Shown: piece after piece, positions 26,608 through 36,026 of the stretch
How positions within the stretch are numbered: position 1 is the first letter of the stretch
Layout: each line of letters opens with the position of its first letter
Assembly (NCBI RefSeq): GCF_019697375.1
Contig: NZ_JAHCDI010000003.1
Span: forward strand, 372,001-436,000
Direction: 5' to 3'
From: Micromonospora tarapacensis
GTDB lineage: Bacteria; Actinomycetota; Actinomycetes; Mycobacteriales; Micromonosporaceae
Length of the DNA: 64,000 nucleotides
Made by a program: the position numbers and the translations under genes
The notes under the pieces: generated by a model
Databases searched by the model: none
The model's input: only the letters and a program-made list of their open reading frames with translations
What the model was told of the DNA's origin: nothing

Positions 26608-27906
26608 TCAGGCGTGGGTGGCCGGTGCCGGCCTGGCCGTCCTGCGGAGCCGGGCGGCCACGTGCCGCTCCCGGGGTGGGCCGGCGAGCAGGTGGCCACC
26701 GGCCGCCAGCACTCCCAGCGCGCCGACGAGCAGCCAGTGCCCGTCGCCCCACTGCTGGAGACTGAACCCGCCGAGCGTGGGAGCCACGAACGACGCCGCC
26801 GGGAAGGACAGGAAGAACACCGACTGGTAGCGGGCCCGCAGCGCGGGCGGCGCGAGATCCGCGTTGATCTGCGCGTTGGGTGGCGCGGCCAGCATCGAGC
26901 CGACCGTCCAGACCACACAGGCAGCCAGGTAGAACGCGAGTTGGTCGGCAAGGGCGAGGACGGCGAAACCGACGGCGAGCAGCGCCGTGGAGACGGCCAG
27001 CACGTGGGCCTTGCGGTGGCGGTCGATGAGCCGGGGCACGAAGAGTTGGCCCAACACGATCAGTACTCCACCCAGCGCCACCACCGACCCGTACGCCGAT
27101 GGGCCGAGCCCGTCCGCGCGCATCGCCAACGGCATGATCGTCGAGGCCTGCATGGTCAGCACCGCGAGGACGAAGGTCAACCCCACGAAGGCCAGGAAGT
27201 GCCGGTCGCGCAACGCGGTCTGCAGCCCCGGGCCGCGTGACCGGCTCACCCGGGTGTCCGGTGCCGGAGCGGCCGGTGGCCGGCGGGCCAGGGTCTCGGG
27301 AACCTTCCACGCGATGAGTCCCGCCGTGGCCAGCGTGGCGATGGCGTCCACCAGGAACAGCGCGACGTAGCTCGCCTCGGCCAGCAGCCCGGCCAGCAGC
27401 GAGGCCACGGCCATGCCGAGGTTGAACGCCCAGAACTGGAGGTTGAACGCGCGGGATCGGCGTTGCTCGGGCACCACGTCGACGATCGCCGCGACGAAGG
27501 CCGGGCTCGGCATCGAGTGGGTGACGCCGACCAGCAGGGCGAGCGCCGCGATCATGCCGAGGTGCTGGCTGAACGCCAGCGCGACCATCAGGACGGTGGT
27601 GACCAGGTGTGCCGCCACCAGGGTCGCCCGCCGTCCCCACCGGTCGGCCAGGACCCCGCCGAGCAGCACCCCGGCCGCCCCACCCGCACCGTAGGCACCG
27701 ACGACCACCCCGGCCAGCGACTCGCTGGCGCCCCGTGCGGCGGTCAGGTAGAGCGACAGGAAGATCATCGCGAACGCGCCGGCCCGGTTGATCAACAGGC
27801 CGGTCCAGAGGTACCAGAAGGTCGCGGGCAGCCCGCCCGCGGTGTCGGTCAGCCAGCGACGCGGTACCCCGGCCGCCGGGCGGTCGTGCTGCGCTGCGGC
27901 CCGCAC
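26608..27906 (-). CDS. MFS transporter (paralogue 1)
   Basis: The protein has 432 residues from GTG 27906, with GGGGAGG five bases upstream. Twelve hydrophobic segments, and the MFS loop-2/3 motif GGVLADRWGRRATL between helices 2 and 3. The N-terminus [26 protein letters not shown] matches the next gene closely, so the two arose by tandem duplication. The family includes drug and metabolite exporters; the substrate is unknown. A 23-bp palindrome lies directly upstream of the ribosome binding site. Confidence 0.88.
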   Translation of the reverse strand: MRAAAQHDRPAAGVPRRWLTDTAGGLPATFWYLWTGLLINRAGAFAMIFLSLYLTAARGASESLAGVVVGAYGAGGAAGVLLGGVLADRWGRRATLVAAHLVTTVLMVALAFSQHLGMIAALALLVGVTHSMPSPAFVAAIVDVVPEQRRSRAFNLQFWAFNLGMAVASLLAGLLAEASYVALFLVDAIATLATAGLIAWKVPETLARRPPAAPAPDTRVSRSRGPGLQTALRDRHFLAFVGLTFVLAVLTMQASTIMPLAMRADGLGPSAYGSVVALGGVLIVLGQLFVPRLIDRHRKAHVLAVSTALLAVGFAVLALADQLAFYLAACVVWTVGSMLAAPPNAQINADLAPPALRARYQSVFFLSFPAASFVAPTLGGFSLQQWGDGHWLLVGALGVLAAGGHLLAGPPRERHVAARLRRTARPAPATHA

Positions 27907-27919
27907 TCCGACCTCCCCA

Positions 27920-27942
27920 ATCTGTTCGGTTACCTAACAGAT
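27920..27942. promoter_or_regulatory. 23-bp operator-like palindrome upstream of the MFS gene
   Basis: The arms ATCTGTTCGGT (27920-27930) and ACCTAACAGAT (27932-27942) are complementary except for one pair. It starts 13 bases upstream of the GTG, where a bound repressor would block transcription or initiation. Its length and symmetry suit a TetR, MarR or GntR dimer. No such regulator lies next to it. Confidence 0.6.
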
Positions 27943-27983
27943 CTTGCCTGAGCGGCGGGGCCGGGGAAGGCCGGGGGCGGCGG

Positions 27984-29291
27984 TCACCCGCGGGTGGTGG
28001 CAACCGGCTCGGCCGCCCGAGGTGCGGCGGGCTGCGGTGCGGTCGACTGGACCGTCACCACCGGCGCGGCACCCGCCGTGCGCAGCGTCGCGGCGCGCCG
28101 CTCCCGGGCCGGGCCGGAGAGCAGGTGACCCACCGCCATCACCGCACCGATGGCGGCGCAGCCGAGCCAGAGCGTGGCATTGCCGGCCTGCTCGCGCACC
28201 AGGCCACCGAGGATCGGCGCCGCCGCCCCGGCCAACTGCCAGGAGAGCGAGAAGACACCCTGGTAACGACCGCGCAGCTCGGCCGGGGAGAGTTCGGCGA
28301 TGAGGGTGGCGTTCGACGGCGAGTTGAGCATCTCGCCGATCGTCCAGATCAGCACGGTGAGCCCGTAGAACCAGGCGACGTCGGCGAACGCGGTGAGCCC
28401 GAAGCCGGCTCCCATGACGATCGCGGCCAGGGCGAGCACGTGCGACCGGCTGCGGCCCTTCATCAGCCTGGGTACGAAGAGCTGGCCGGCCACGATCAGG
28501 ACGCCGTTGAGCGCGATCACCGAGCCGTACGTGGCGGGGCTCAGGCCCGAGTCGGCCATCGCGATGGGCAGCATCGAGATGTGCTGGAGGAAGACCAGCG
28601 CACCGAGCAGGTTGAGGGCGACGAACCCCAGATACACCCGGTCGGTCAGGATGGCGCGCAGCGCCCCGGCGGGAGCCGCGCCCCGCGGCATGCCGACGGT
28701 GACCGTCCGGGTCTCCTTCACCTTGACGAAGATGATCAGTGCGGTGACCACCGTGGTGGACGCGTTCACCACGAAGAGCAGCAGATAACCGGCCTGCGCG
28801 GCGAAGCCGGCGAGCACCGCCGCGCAGGCGAACCCGAGGTTGATCGCCCAGTAGTTGAGCGAGAAGGCCCGCAGCCGATCCCGGTCGGGCACCACGTCGA
28901 TCATCATCGCGCCGAAGGCGGGTCGCGCCGCCTCGGCGAAGAGGCCGAGCAGCAGCGCACCCGCCGCGACCGTCCACAGGTCCCGGGCGAAGCCCAGGGC
29001 GAGCATCATCGCGGCGGCGCCCAGGTGGGCGGTGAGCAGGGTCGGTCGCCGGCCCCAGCGGTCGGTCAGGGTGCCGCCGGCCGTGGTGCCGACCGCCCCG
29101 CCCACGCCCCACATGCCGAGCACCAGACCGGCCTGGTAGGCGGAGAAGCCGCGTTCCTGGGTCAGGTAGATGGCGAGGAAGACGAGGACGAACGAGCCGA
29201 GCCGGTTGATCAGCGTGCCGGTCCACAGGTACCAGAAGGTCCTCGGTAGTCCACCTGTGGTGTCCCGGAACCAACCCCGCATCGCGCGCAC
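27984..29291 (-). CDS. MFS transporter (paralogue 2)
   Basis: The protein has 435 residues from GTG 29291 (ATG 29282 also possible). Twelve hydrophobic segments, with [15 protein letters not shown] as the MFS signature after helix 2. [25 protein letters not shown] mirrors the N-terminus of the neighbouring transporter. The pair is 77 bases apart in the same direction; the operator between them may allow separate control. Neither transporter belongs to the conserved mshA-gpmA order, so the pair is a lineage-specific insertion. Confidence 0.88.
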   Translation of the reverse strand: MRAMRGWFRDTTGGLPRTFWYLWTGTLINRLGSFVLVFLAIYLTQERGFSAYQAGLVLGMWGVGGAVGTTAGGTLTDRWGRRPTLLTAHLGAAAMMLALGFARDLWTVAAGALLLGLFAEAARPAFGAMMIDVVPDRDRLRAFSLNYWAINLGFACAAVLAGFAAQAGYLLLFVVNASTTVVTALIIFVKVKETRTVTVGMPRGAAPAGALRAILTDRVYLGFVALNLLGALVFLQHISMLPIAMADSGLSPATYGSVIALNGVLIVAGQLFVPRLMKGRSRSHVLALAAIVMGAGFGLTAFADVAWFYGLTVLIWTIGEMLNSPSNATLIAELSPAELRGRYQGVFSLSWQLAGAAAPILGGLVREQAGNATLWLGCAAIGAVMAVGHLLSGPARERRAATLRTAGAAPVVTVQSTAPQPAAPRAAEPVATTRG

Positions 29292-29440
29292 GCCGGCGCC
29301 CCCGTTTCGTAATGACTGTCTTTCCGGTTGATCCTTACAACCTAGTGGTGCGCCGGAAGCAGGGTCACCCCGATTTCCACGTGGTGGTCGTCACGACCCT
29401 TGCCGCGCGTCCCGCTACCCGTTACGGCAGGATGATCGGT

Positions 29441-30208
29441 ATGACAGCTAGCGAGGGGCCCACCGTCGGGACGCTGGTCCTGCTGCGGCACGGCGAGAGC
29501 GACTGGAACGCCAAGAACCTCTTCACCGGCTGGGTCGACGTGGACCTGACCGAGAAGGGCGAGAGTGAGGCGCGGCGCGGCGGCGAGCTGATGCGCGAGC
29601 ACAGCCTCCTGCCGGACGTGGTGCACACCAGCGTGATGCGCCGCGCGATCCGTACCGCCGAGTTGGCGCTGAACGCCGCCGACCGGCAGTGGATCGCGGT
29701 ACGCCGGTCGTGGCGGCTCAACGAACGTCACTACGGCGCGCTCCAGGGCAAGAACAAGAAGCAGACCCTTGACGAGTACGGCGAGGAGCAGTTCATGCGC
29801 TGGCGCCGCTCGTACGACACCCCGCCGCCGCCGATCGCCGACGACGACCAGTGGTCGCAGGTCGGTGACCCGCGGTACGCACTGCTGCCGACCGAGTTGA
29901 TGCCGCGCACCGAGTGCCTCAAGGATGTCGTGGAGCGGATGCTGCCGTACTGGTACGACTCGATCGTGCCGGACATCCTGGCCGGCCGTACGGTGCTGGT
30001 GGCGGCGCACGGCAACTCCCTGCGGGCGTTGGTCAAGCACCTGGACCAGATCAGCGACGAGGCGATCGCGAAGCTCAACATCCCCACCGGGATTCCGCTG
30101 CGCTACGACCTGGACCCGCTGCTGCGCCCGCAGACCCTCGGCGGCACCTACCTGGACCCGGCGGCCGCCAGGGCGGCCGCCGCAGCGGTGGCCAACCAGG
30201 GCCGCTGA
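29441..30208 (+). CDS. gpmA: 2,3-bisphosphoglycerate-dependent phosphoglycerate mutase
   Basis: The protein has 255 residues from ATG 29441; CAGGAT ends 7 bases upstream and may be a leaderless -10. It interconverts 3- and 2-phosphoglycerate in glycolysis. The catalytic [12 protein letters not shown] holds the phospho-accepting His; [14 protein letters not shown] and the second catalytic His in [11 protein letters not shown] are intact. The length matches the dPGM family. As in mycobacteria it precedes the senX3/regX3 locus. Its end converges on phoU over a strong hairpin. Confidence 0.95.
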   Translation: MTASEGPTVGTLVLLRHGESDWNAKNLFTGWVDVDLTEKGESEARRGGELMREHSLLPDVVHTSVMRRAIRTAELALNAADRQWIAVRRSWRLNERHYGALQGKNKKQTLDEYGEEQFMRWRRSYDTPPPPIADDDQWSQVGDPRYALLPTELMPRTECLKDVVERMLPYWYDSIVPDILAGRTVLVAAHGNSLRALVKHLDQISDEAIAKLNIPTGIPLRYDLDPLLRPQTLGGTYLDPAAARAAAAAVANQGR

Positions 30209-30238
30209 CCGGCCGCGCCGGACGGGCGCCGATCGTCG

Positions 30239-30279
30239 GCACGGGCCCCTGCCGCTTTGCGCTGGCCGGGGGCCCGTGC
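30239..30279. terminator. Hairpin between convergent gpmA and phoU
   Basis: GCACGGGCCCC (30239-30249) pairs exactly with GGGGCCCGTGC (30269-30279) around a 19-base loop. It lies between the two stops (30208 and 30287) and can serve both strands. Confidence 0.7.
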
Positions 30280-30286
30280 TCGCAGC

Positions 30287-30937
30287 TCAGCTGGGGGTGA
30301 CGGGTTCGCCGGTGATCAGGTAGACCACGTGCTCGCCGCTGTTGACCGCGTGGTCGGCGAAGCGCTCGTAGAAGCGGCCGAGCAGGGTGGCGTCGATGGC
30401 GGTCTCCACCCCGTACGGCCAGTCCGCGCCGAGCAGCACCCCGAACAGGCCCTTGTGCAGCTCGTCCATCGCGTCGTCGTCGCTGTCCAACTCGGCGGCG
30501 ACGGCGGCGTCGGGGCGGGCCAGCACCGAGGCGATCTTCTCGGCCATCCGGTCGGCGATGGTCGCCATGTCCGTGAAGATCGGGCGCAGCTCGGCCGGCA
30601 CGGCCGGCGACGGGTGCCGGCGCAGCGCGGTCTTGGCGACGTGATCGGCCAGGTCGCCCATCCGTTCCAGGTCGGCGGCCACGTGCAGCGCGGTTATCAT
30701 GGCCCGCAGGTCGGAGGCGACCGGTGCCTGGCGGGCCAGCAGATCGCAGACTCGCTCCTCCACCTGGCGGTAGAGCCCGTCGATCTCGGCGTCCCGTTCG
30801 ATCACGGACTCGGCCGCCCGACGGTCGGCGGTGAGCAGGGCGCGGGTCGCCTGCCGCAGCGCGGCCCGCACTCCGTCGGCCATCTCCACCAGCAGCTGGC
30901 TGACGCCCCGGAGTTCGGCCCGGAACTCGTCGCGCAT
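30287..30937 (-). CDS. phoU: Phosphate signalling protein PhoU
   Basis: The protein has 216 residues from ATG 30937; an upstream in-frame extension to 31003 lacks homology. Two three-helix bundles are visible: MRDEFRAELRGVSQLLVEMADGVRAAL with ITALHVAADLERMGDLADHVAK, then a repeat with VETAIDATLLGRFYERFADHAVNSGEHVVYLITGE. The paired ExxxD metal-cluster motifs are in DLERMGD and YERFAD. PhoU restrains the Pho sensor kinase and the Pst importer when phosphate is ample. It diverges from senX3 over PHO-box-like repeats. Confidence 0.93.
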   Translation of the reverse strand: MRDEFRAELRGVSQLLVEMADGVRAALRQATRALLTADRRAAESVIERDAEIDGLYRQVEERVCDLLARQAPVASDLRAMITALHVAADLERMGDLADHVAKTALRRHPSPAVPAELRPIFTDMATIADRMAEKIASVLARPDAAVAAELDSDDDAMDELHKGLFGVLLGADWPYGVETAIDATLLGRFYERFADHAVNSGEHVVYLITGEPVTPS

Positions 30938-31027
30938 TGTCACGTCCTGTCCGTCGGCGCCGGCGTCCGGGCCGGCGAGGCTTCGCGCTGGTACACCGCA
31001 CAAGCTAGGGGCACCGGAAGGATCGGA

Positions 31028-31066
31028 GGTGAACGCTGATGAACTCCGCCGGACCCAGGGGTGAAC
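31028..31066 (-). promoter_or_regulatory. PHO-box-like direct repeats between phoU and senX3
   Basis: Read on the minus strand, GTTCACC occurs at 31060-31066 and 31028-31034, and GTTCATC at 31038-31044. Starts are 22 and 10 bases apart, close to the 11-bp period of streptomycete PhoP boxes (GTTCACC repeats). A weak unit fills the remaining place. RegX3/PhoP would be the binder. Confidence 0.65.
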
Positions 31067-31138
31067 TTTCCCGGAAGTGAGAGTGCTTCGTCCCGTTCTG
31101 GGCGGTAGTTAGGTTAACTATGACCATACGATCGCCGA

Positions 31139-32374
31139 GTGACGTGGGCGGTGACGGTAAGTGTGGCCGTGGCCCTGGTGGCCGGGGTCGCCGCTGGTCT
31201 GTGGCTGTCCCGGATTCCGTTCGGTAAGGGGAGGCTCGCGATCGCCGACGAAGTGCAGGTCGGGCTCGGCCGCCGTGCGATCGACTCGCTACGCGCGGGG
31301 GTCGTGGTGCTCGACGCCGACGATGTGCCCGTGCTGGTCAACCCGGCCGCGCGGGCGATGGGGTTGCTACGCACCGGCGGCCAGCCGGGTTCGGTCATCG
31401 CGCACCCGCTGGTCCGGACCCTGGCCGGGCAGGTCCGGCGCACCGGCGTGCGGCGCGAGATCGAGCTCGACCTTCCCCGGGGCCGCGACAACGCCGGCGA
31501 GAACCCGCTCGGCGTGCACCTGCGGGCGATGGGGCTGGGCAACGGTCACGTCGCGGTGGAGGCGGCCGACGTGACCGAGTCGCACCGGCTGGCCCGGGTC
31601 CGCCGGGACTTCGTGGCCAACGTCAGCCACGAGTTGAAGACACCCATCGGGGCGCTGCAACTGCTCGCCGAGGCACTGCTCGACGCCACCGAACCGGCCG
31701 ACGATGGCCGACCGGATCTCTCCGAGGACCTGGTGGCCGCCCGTCGGTTCGCCGAGCGGATCCAGCACGAGTCGACCCGGCTGGGGCGGCTGGTGCAGGA
31801 GTTGCTGGAACTGACCCGGCTCCAGGGCGCCGAGCCCCAGCCGGCCCCGGAACCGGTCGCGGTCGACTGGGTGATCTCCGAGGTGATCGACCGTACCCGG
31901 ACGGCCGCCGCCGCTCGCCGGATCGAGGTGACGGTGCAGGCCGAGCGGGGGCTGACCGTGTACGGCAGCGACAGCCAACTGGCCACCGCGGTGGCGAACC
32001 TGGTGGAGAACGCCGTCAACTACTCGGGCGAGGACACGGCGGTGCGGATCACCGCCCGGTCCGCCGGCGAGCACGTGGAGATCGCCGTCGCGGACCAGGG
32101 CATCGGCATCGCCCCCACCGACGTGGACCGGATCTTCGAACGGTTCTACCGCGCCGACCAGGCCCGGTCCCGGGCAACCGGCGGCACCGGCCTCGGACTG
32201 GCGATCGTGAAGCACATCGCCAGCAACCATGGCGGCCGGGTGGATGTGGCGAGCACTCTTGGTGGCGGGTCGACGTTCACCCTCCGGCTGCCCGCCCGTC
32301 CGCCGGACGACCTCCTGGCGACATTGCCGCCTGCTGGGATCGAGCCGGGTCCGGCCGAGCTCCGGCAGGTCTGA
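31139..32374 (+). CDS. senX3: Pho regulon sensor histidine kinase
   Basis: The protein has 411 residues from GTG 31139. TACGAT ends 6 bases upstream, so the transcript is probably leaderless. One N-terminal membrane segment (VTVSVAVALVAGVAAGLWL), a short PAS-like domain, then the HisKA box RRDFVANVSHELKTPIGALQLL with phospho-accepting His164. The HATPase domain has NLVENAVNYS, VADQGIGIAPTDVDRIFERFYR and TGGTGLGLAIVKHI. It senses phosphate status, probably via PhoU, and phosphorylates RegX3. Streptomyces calls the same pair phoR/phoP. Confidence 0.92.
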   Translation: MTWAVTVSVAVALVAGVAAGLWLSRIPFGKGRLAIADEVQVGLGRRAIDSLRAGVVVLDADDVPVLVNPAARAMGLLRTGGQPGSVIAHPLVRTLAGQVRRTGVRREIELDLPRGRDNAGENPLGVHLRAMGLGNGHVAVEAADVTESHRLARVRRDFVANVSHELKTPIGALQLLAEALLDATEPADDGRPDLSEDLVAARRFAERIQHESTRLGRLVQELLELTRLQGAEPQPAPEPVAVDWVISEVIDRTRTAAAARRIEVTVQAERGLTVYGSDSQLATAVANLVENAVNYSGEDTAVRITARSAGEHVEIAVADQGIGIAPTDVDRIFERFYRADQARSRATGGTGLGLAIVKHIASNHGGRVDVASTLGGGSTFTLRLPARPPDDLLATLPPAGIEPGPAELRQV

Positions 32375-32430
32375 CCGGATGGATCAGGCTGGGCTCCGCC
32401 CGGCCCGACCCGAATTGAAAGGAAACGCCG

Positions 32431-33114
32431 TTGAGCCGCGTACTGGTGGTCGAGGACGAGGAGTCGTTCTCCGACGCCCTGTCGTACATGCTCCGGAAGG
32501 AGGGGTTCGAGGTTTCGGTGGCTGCCACGGGCACGTCGGCCCTGACCGAGTTCGACCGGACCGGCGCCGACATCGTCCTGCTCGACCTGATGCTGCCGGA
32601 GATGTCCGGCACCGAGGTGTGCCGGCAACTGCGCCAGCGCTCGCACGTGCCGATCATCATGGTCACCGCCCGGGACAGCGAGATCGACAAGGTGGTTGGC
32701 CTGGAGATCGGCGCCGACGACTACGTCACCAAGCCGTACTCGCCCAGGGAACTGGTGGCCCGGATCCGGGCGGTGCTGCGGCGGCAGAGCCCCGAGGCGC
32801 CCGAGTCGGGTGCACCGACGCTGGCCGCCGGCCCGGTCCGGATGGACATCGAGCGGCACGTGGTGACCGTCGACGGGGGCACCGTGCAACTGCCGCTCAA
32901 GGAGTTCGAGCTGCTTGAGCTGCTGCTGCGCAACGCGGGCCGGGTGCTCACCCGGGGGCAGCTGATCGACCGGGTCTGGGGTGCCGACTACGTCGGCGAC
33001 ACGAAGACCCTGGACGTGCACGTCAAGCGGCTGCGTTCGAAGATCGAGCCGGAGCCGTCCGCCCCGCGCCACATCGTCACGGTGCGCGGCCTCGGCTACA
33101 AGTTCGAGCCCTGA
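32431..33114 (+). CDS. regX3: Pho regulon response regulator
   Basis: The protein has 227 residues from TTG 32431, set by GAAAGGAAA just upstream. The receiver starts RVLVVEDEESF, with Asp52 in LLDLMLPEMSG and Lys in VTKPYSPRELVARI. The OmpR/PhoB-type winged helix has LPLKEFELLELLLRNAGRVLTRGQLIDRVWG and the C-terminal wing TVRGLGYKFEP. It follows senX3 by 56 bases. It should bind GTTCACC-type repeats, including those upstream of senX3. Confidence 0.93.
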   Translation: MSRVLVVEDEESFSDALSYMLRKEGFEVSVAATGTSALTEFDRTGADIVLLDLMLPEMSGTEVCRQLRQRSHVPIIMVTARDSEIDKVVGLEIGADDYVTKPYSPRELVARIRAVLRRQSPEAPESGAPTLAAGPVRMDIERHVVTVDGGTVQLPLKEFELLELLLRNAGRVLTRGQLIDRVWGADYVGDTKTLDVHVKRLRSKIEPEPSAPRHIVTVRGLGYKFEP

Positions 33115-33122
33115 TCCGAGCC

Positions 33123-33224
33123 GTAACCACCGGCCGCTCTGCCCTACCGAGGGGTTCACATCCCGTGACCGCTCCGCCGACTACGCTGAGTGGGGTCAAT
33201 GGGCAGCGAGCGGTGGGTGGTTAC
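33123..33224. repeat. Long imperfect inverted repeat between convergent genes
   Basis: GTAACCACC...CTGCCC (33123-33144) is matched in inverse by GGGCAG...GGTGGTTAC (33201-33224), with a few unpaired bases in the middle and a 56-base loop. It lies between the regX3 stop and the stop of the minus-strand gene, where a terminator for both is expected. Confidence 0.55.
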
Positions 33225-33290
33225 CCGACGTGACCGATGTCGCCGGGTCCGGGTGGGCAGATGTCCGCGAGGGCCGGAGCCGGGTCACCG

Positions 33291-34100
33291 TCAGAGCGGA
33301 TCAGCGGGGTGGGGGGCGACCAGGCCCTGCCGGGTCCGCGCCGCGCACAGCTCGGCCAGCCTCGCGTAGGCCGGCTCGCCGACGAGCGCGGTCAACTCCG
33401 GGCGGTACGACAGGTACATCGGCTCGGTGCCGACGTGCGCGTCGGTGGAGGAGGTGCACCACCAGTCCAGGTCGTGCCCGCCCGCGCCCCAGCCGCGCCG
33501 GTCGAACTCGGCCAGCGTGGACACCAGCACCTTCGTGTTGTCCGGCCGCTTCACCCACTCCTGGTCCCGGCGGATCGGCAGCTGCCAGCACACGTCCGGC
33601 TTGTACTCCAGGGGGTGCGCACCGTCGCGCAGCGCCTGGGCGTGCAGCGCGCATCCGCCCCCGCCCGGGAAGTCCGCGTCGTTGAGGAAGACACAGGGGC
33701 CGTCCTCGCGCTGGGTGGCGGTGCGCCGGGCGGGGTTCTTCCCGTCCACGGTGTCGTTCTCGGTCCAGTTCTTGAAGCCGCGCCGGAAGTGCTGCCAGGT
33801 CGCCGGGGTGAGCCGTTTCACCGCGGTGCGGACCCGCTGCTCGTCGTCGGAGTCGGTGAAGAACGCGCCGTGCGAGCAGCAGCCGTCGGCGGCGCGGCCG
33901 GCGACGATGCCGTGGCAGCCCTGGCCGAAGATGCAGTTCCACCGGGACAGCAACCAGGTGAGGTCGGCCCGGACCAGGTGCCGCTCGTCCGCCGGGTCGA
34001 CGAATTCGATCCACTCCCGGGGGAAGTCCAGCGGCACCTCGCGGCTGCGCGGGTCGGTCGGGTCGTCCACCAGCACGCGGAGTTCGGTCTGCCCTGTCAC
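33291..34100 (-). CDS. Cysteine-rich conserved protein, Rv0495c-like (DUF3109/YkgJ-type)
   Basis: The start is GTG 34100: TACGCT ends 7 bases upstream on this strand, a leaderless arrangement; 269 residues. Conserved cysteines recur ([57 protein letters not shown]), the pattern of proteins proposed to chelate zinc or iron. The biochemical role is unknown. Mycobacteria have a gene of this type divergent from ppx/gppA, as here, so the pairing is old. The 73-base divergent gap seems to hold both -10 elements. Confidence 0.8.
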   Translation of the reverse strand: MTGQTELRVLVDDPTDPRSREVPLDFPREWIEFVDPADERHLVRADLTWLLSRWNCIFGQGCHGIVAGRAADGCCSHGAFFTDSDDEQRVRTAVKRLTPATWQHFRRGFKNWTENDTVDGKNPARRTATQREDGPCVFLNDADFPGGGGCALHAQALRDGAHPLEYKPDVCWQLPIRRDQEWVKRPDNTKVLVSTLAEFDRRGWGAGGHDLDWWCTSSTDAHVGTEPMYLSYRPELTALVGEPAYARLAELCAARTRQGLVAPHPADPL

Positions 34101-34173
34101 CCGGCCCAGCGTACGCGTGGTCCGCCGGGTAGTCCGGTGAGTGACGCGAACCGCTTGGCCTAGGGTTCTCCCC

Positions 34174-35118
34174 ATGCGACTGGGTGTTCTCGACGTCGGT
34201 TCGAACACGGTGCACCTGCTGGTGGTCGACGCCCACCGCGGGGCCCATCCGTGGCCGGCGCACTCGGAGAAGACCGTCCTGCGGCTCGCCGAGCAGATCG
34301 GTCCGGACGGCGCGCTCCGCGAGTCCGGTGCGGATGCCCTGGTCACAGCGGTCAGCTCGGCCCGTACCTCGGCCACCGGGCTGGAGGTCGACGACCTGAT
34401 CGCCTTCGCCACCTCCGCGGTGCGCGACGCCACGAACGCCGCCGAGGTGCTGGCCCGGGTCCGGGAGTCCACCGGCGTACGCCTGGAGGTGCTCTCCGGT
34501 GCCGACGAGGCGCGGATGACCTTCCTCGCGGTCCGGCGTTGGTTCGGCTGGTCCGCGGGCCGGCTGCTGGTGCTGGACATCGGCGGCGGCTCGCTGGAGA
34601 TCGCGGCCGGCGTCGACGAGGACCCGGACTTCGCGGTGTCGCTGCCGCTGGGCGCCGGTCGGCTCACCCGGGACCGGCTGGGGATCGATCCGGAGAGCAC
34701 CGCTCCGCCCACCCCGGCGACGGTTGACGAGTTGCGGCAGTACGTCGAGGGCCTGCTCGATCCGGTGACCGAGCGGATGATCGAGGTGGGCTGGGAACGA
34801 CCGGTGGCCACCTCCAAGACGTTCCGTACCCTGGCCCGGCTCGCCGGCGCGGCGCCCAGCGGTGCCGGGCTCTGGGCCCGGCGCAGGCTCACCCGGGCCG
34901 GGTTGCGACAGGTGCTGGGCTTCATCCGGCACATCCCACCGGCGCAGCTGGTCGAGCTGGAAGGGGTGAGTGCGGGCCGCGCCCATCAGGTGTTGGCCGG
35001 TGCGGTCGTCGCCGAGGCGGTGATGCGCCGGCTCGGCGTCGACTCGTTGGACGTCTGCCCGTGGGCGCTGCGTGAGGGCTTGATCCTCAGCCGGCTGGAC
35101 CAACTGGCGCCGGTGTGA
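34174..35118 (+). CDS. Ppx/GppA family exopolyphosphatase
   Basis: The protein has 314 residues from ATG 34174; TAGGGT ends 7 bases upstream (leaderless). The ASKHA fold is clear: [29 protein letters not shown], and the phosphate-loop [16 protein letters not shown]. Members hydrolyse polyphosphate or pppGpp; the short actinobacterial forms lack the C-terminal HD domain of the E. coli enzyme, as does this one. Position near senX3/regX3 ties it to phosphate metabolism. Confidence 0.9.
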   Translation: MRLGVLDVGSNTVHLLVVDAHRGAHPWPAHSEKTVLRLAEQIGPDGALRESGADALVTAVSSARTSATGLEVDDLIAFATSAVRDATNAAEVLARVRESTGVRLEVLSGADEARMTFLAVRRWFGWSAGRLLVLDIGGGSLEIAAGVDEDPDFAVSLPLGAGRLTRDRLGIDPESTAPPTPATVDELRQYVEGLLDPVTERMIEVGWERPVATSKTFRTLARLAGAAPSGAGLWARRRLTRAGLRQVLGFIRHIPPAQLVELEGVSAGRAHQVLAGAVVAEAVMRRLGVDSLDVCPWALREGLILSRLDQLAPV

Positions 35119-35194
35119 TCCCGGCCGTCCCCGCCGTCCGTTTTAGGGGCTCTCGTCCCGGCGGCTCGAATCGATGCCGGCTACCCTCGGTGGT

Positions 35195-36001
35195 GTGACT
35201 TCCCGCGTCCCGGTGCTCCTGTCCAGTTCCTCGGTCTTCCCTGAGCGGACCGCGGCGGCCTTTCAGCTGGCCGCGGCGCTCGGCTACGACGGGCTCGAAG
35301 TGATGGTGTGGACCGACGCGGTGAGCCAGGACGCCGGCGCGCTGCGCGGACTGGCCGGCCACTACGGGGTGCCGGTGCTCTCCGTGCACGCGCCCTGCCT
35401 GCTGGTCACGCAGCGGGTGTGGAGCACCGACCCGTGGGAGCGGCTGCGCCGGGCGGCGGCGCTGGCCGAGACGCTGGAGGCGCCGACCGTCGTGGTGCAT
35501 CCGCCGTTCACCTGGCAGCGGGACTACGCCCGCAACTTCGCCGAAGGGCTGGACCGGGTCGCCGCCGAGTTCGGCGGGCTGCGGTTCGCGGTGGAGAACA
35601 TGTACCCGGTGCGGATGGCCGGGCGGCAGTTCGTCCCCTACGTGCCGGGTTGGGATCCGACCGAGACCGGTTACCCCTCGTACACGCTTGACCTGTCGCA
35701 CTGCGCCGCCTCGCACACCGACGCCATCGAGATGGCCGACCGGATGGCCGCCGGCCTGGCACACGTGCACCTCGGTGACGGCACCGGCGAGGGACGCGAC
35801 GAGCACCTGGTGCCCGGACGCGGCACCCAGCCGTGCGCCGGGCTGCTGCGCTCGCTGGCCGGCCGGGGGTTCACCGGCTCGGTGGCGGTGGAGGTGACCA
35901 CGAGGGGCGCGAAGAGCCGGCAGGTCCGCGAGGCCGACCTGCGTGCCGCACTCGCCTTCGCCCGCCAGCATCTCAACACCCCGTCACCGGTGGACGCCTG
36001 A
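35195..36001 (+). CDS. TIM-barrel sugar phosphate isomerase/epimerase
   Basis: The start is GTG 35195 because TACCCT (35182-35187) ends 7 bases upstream; an in-frame ATG at 35174 lies before that hexamer. 268 residues. The xylose-isomerase-like barrel shows [52 protein letters not shown] and HVHLGDG, whose His, Glu and Asp residues can hold a divalent metal. The substrate is unknown. An orthologue (Rv0498-type) follows ppx/gppA in mycobacteria. Confidence 0.85.
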   Translation: MTSRVPVLLSSSSVFPERTAAAFQLAAALGYDGLEVMVWTDAVSQDAGALRGLAGHYGVPVLSVHAPCLLVTQRVWSTDPWERLRRAAALAETLEAPTVVVHPPFTWQRDYARNFAEGLDRVAAEFGGLRFAVENMYPVRMAGRQFVPYVPGWDPTETGYPSYTLDLSHCAASHTDAIEMADRMAAGLAHVHLGDGTGEGRDEHLVPGRGTQPCAGLLRSLAGRGFTGSVAVEVTTRGAKSRQVREADLRAALAFARQHLNTPSPVDA

Positions 36002-36026
36002 CCGCAGCCCGGCCCGGCGCGGCAGG

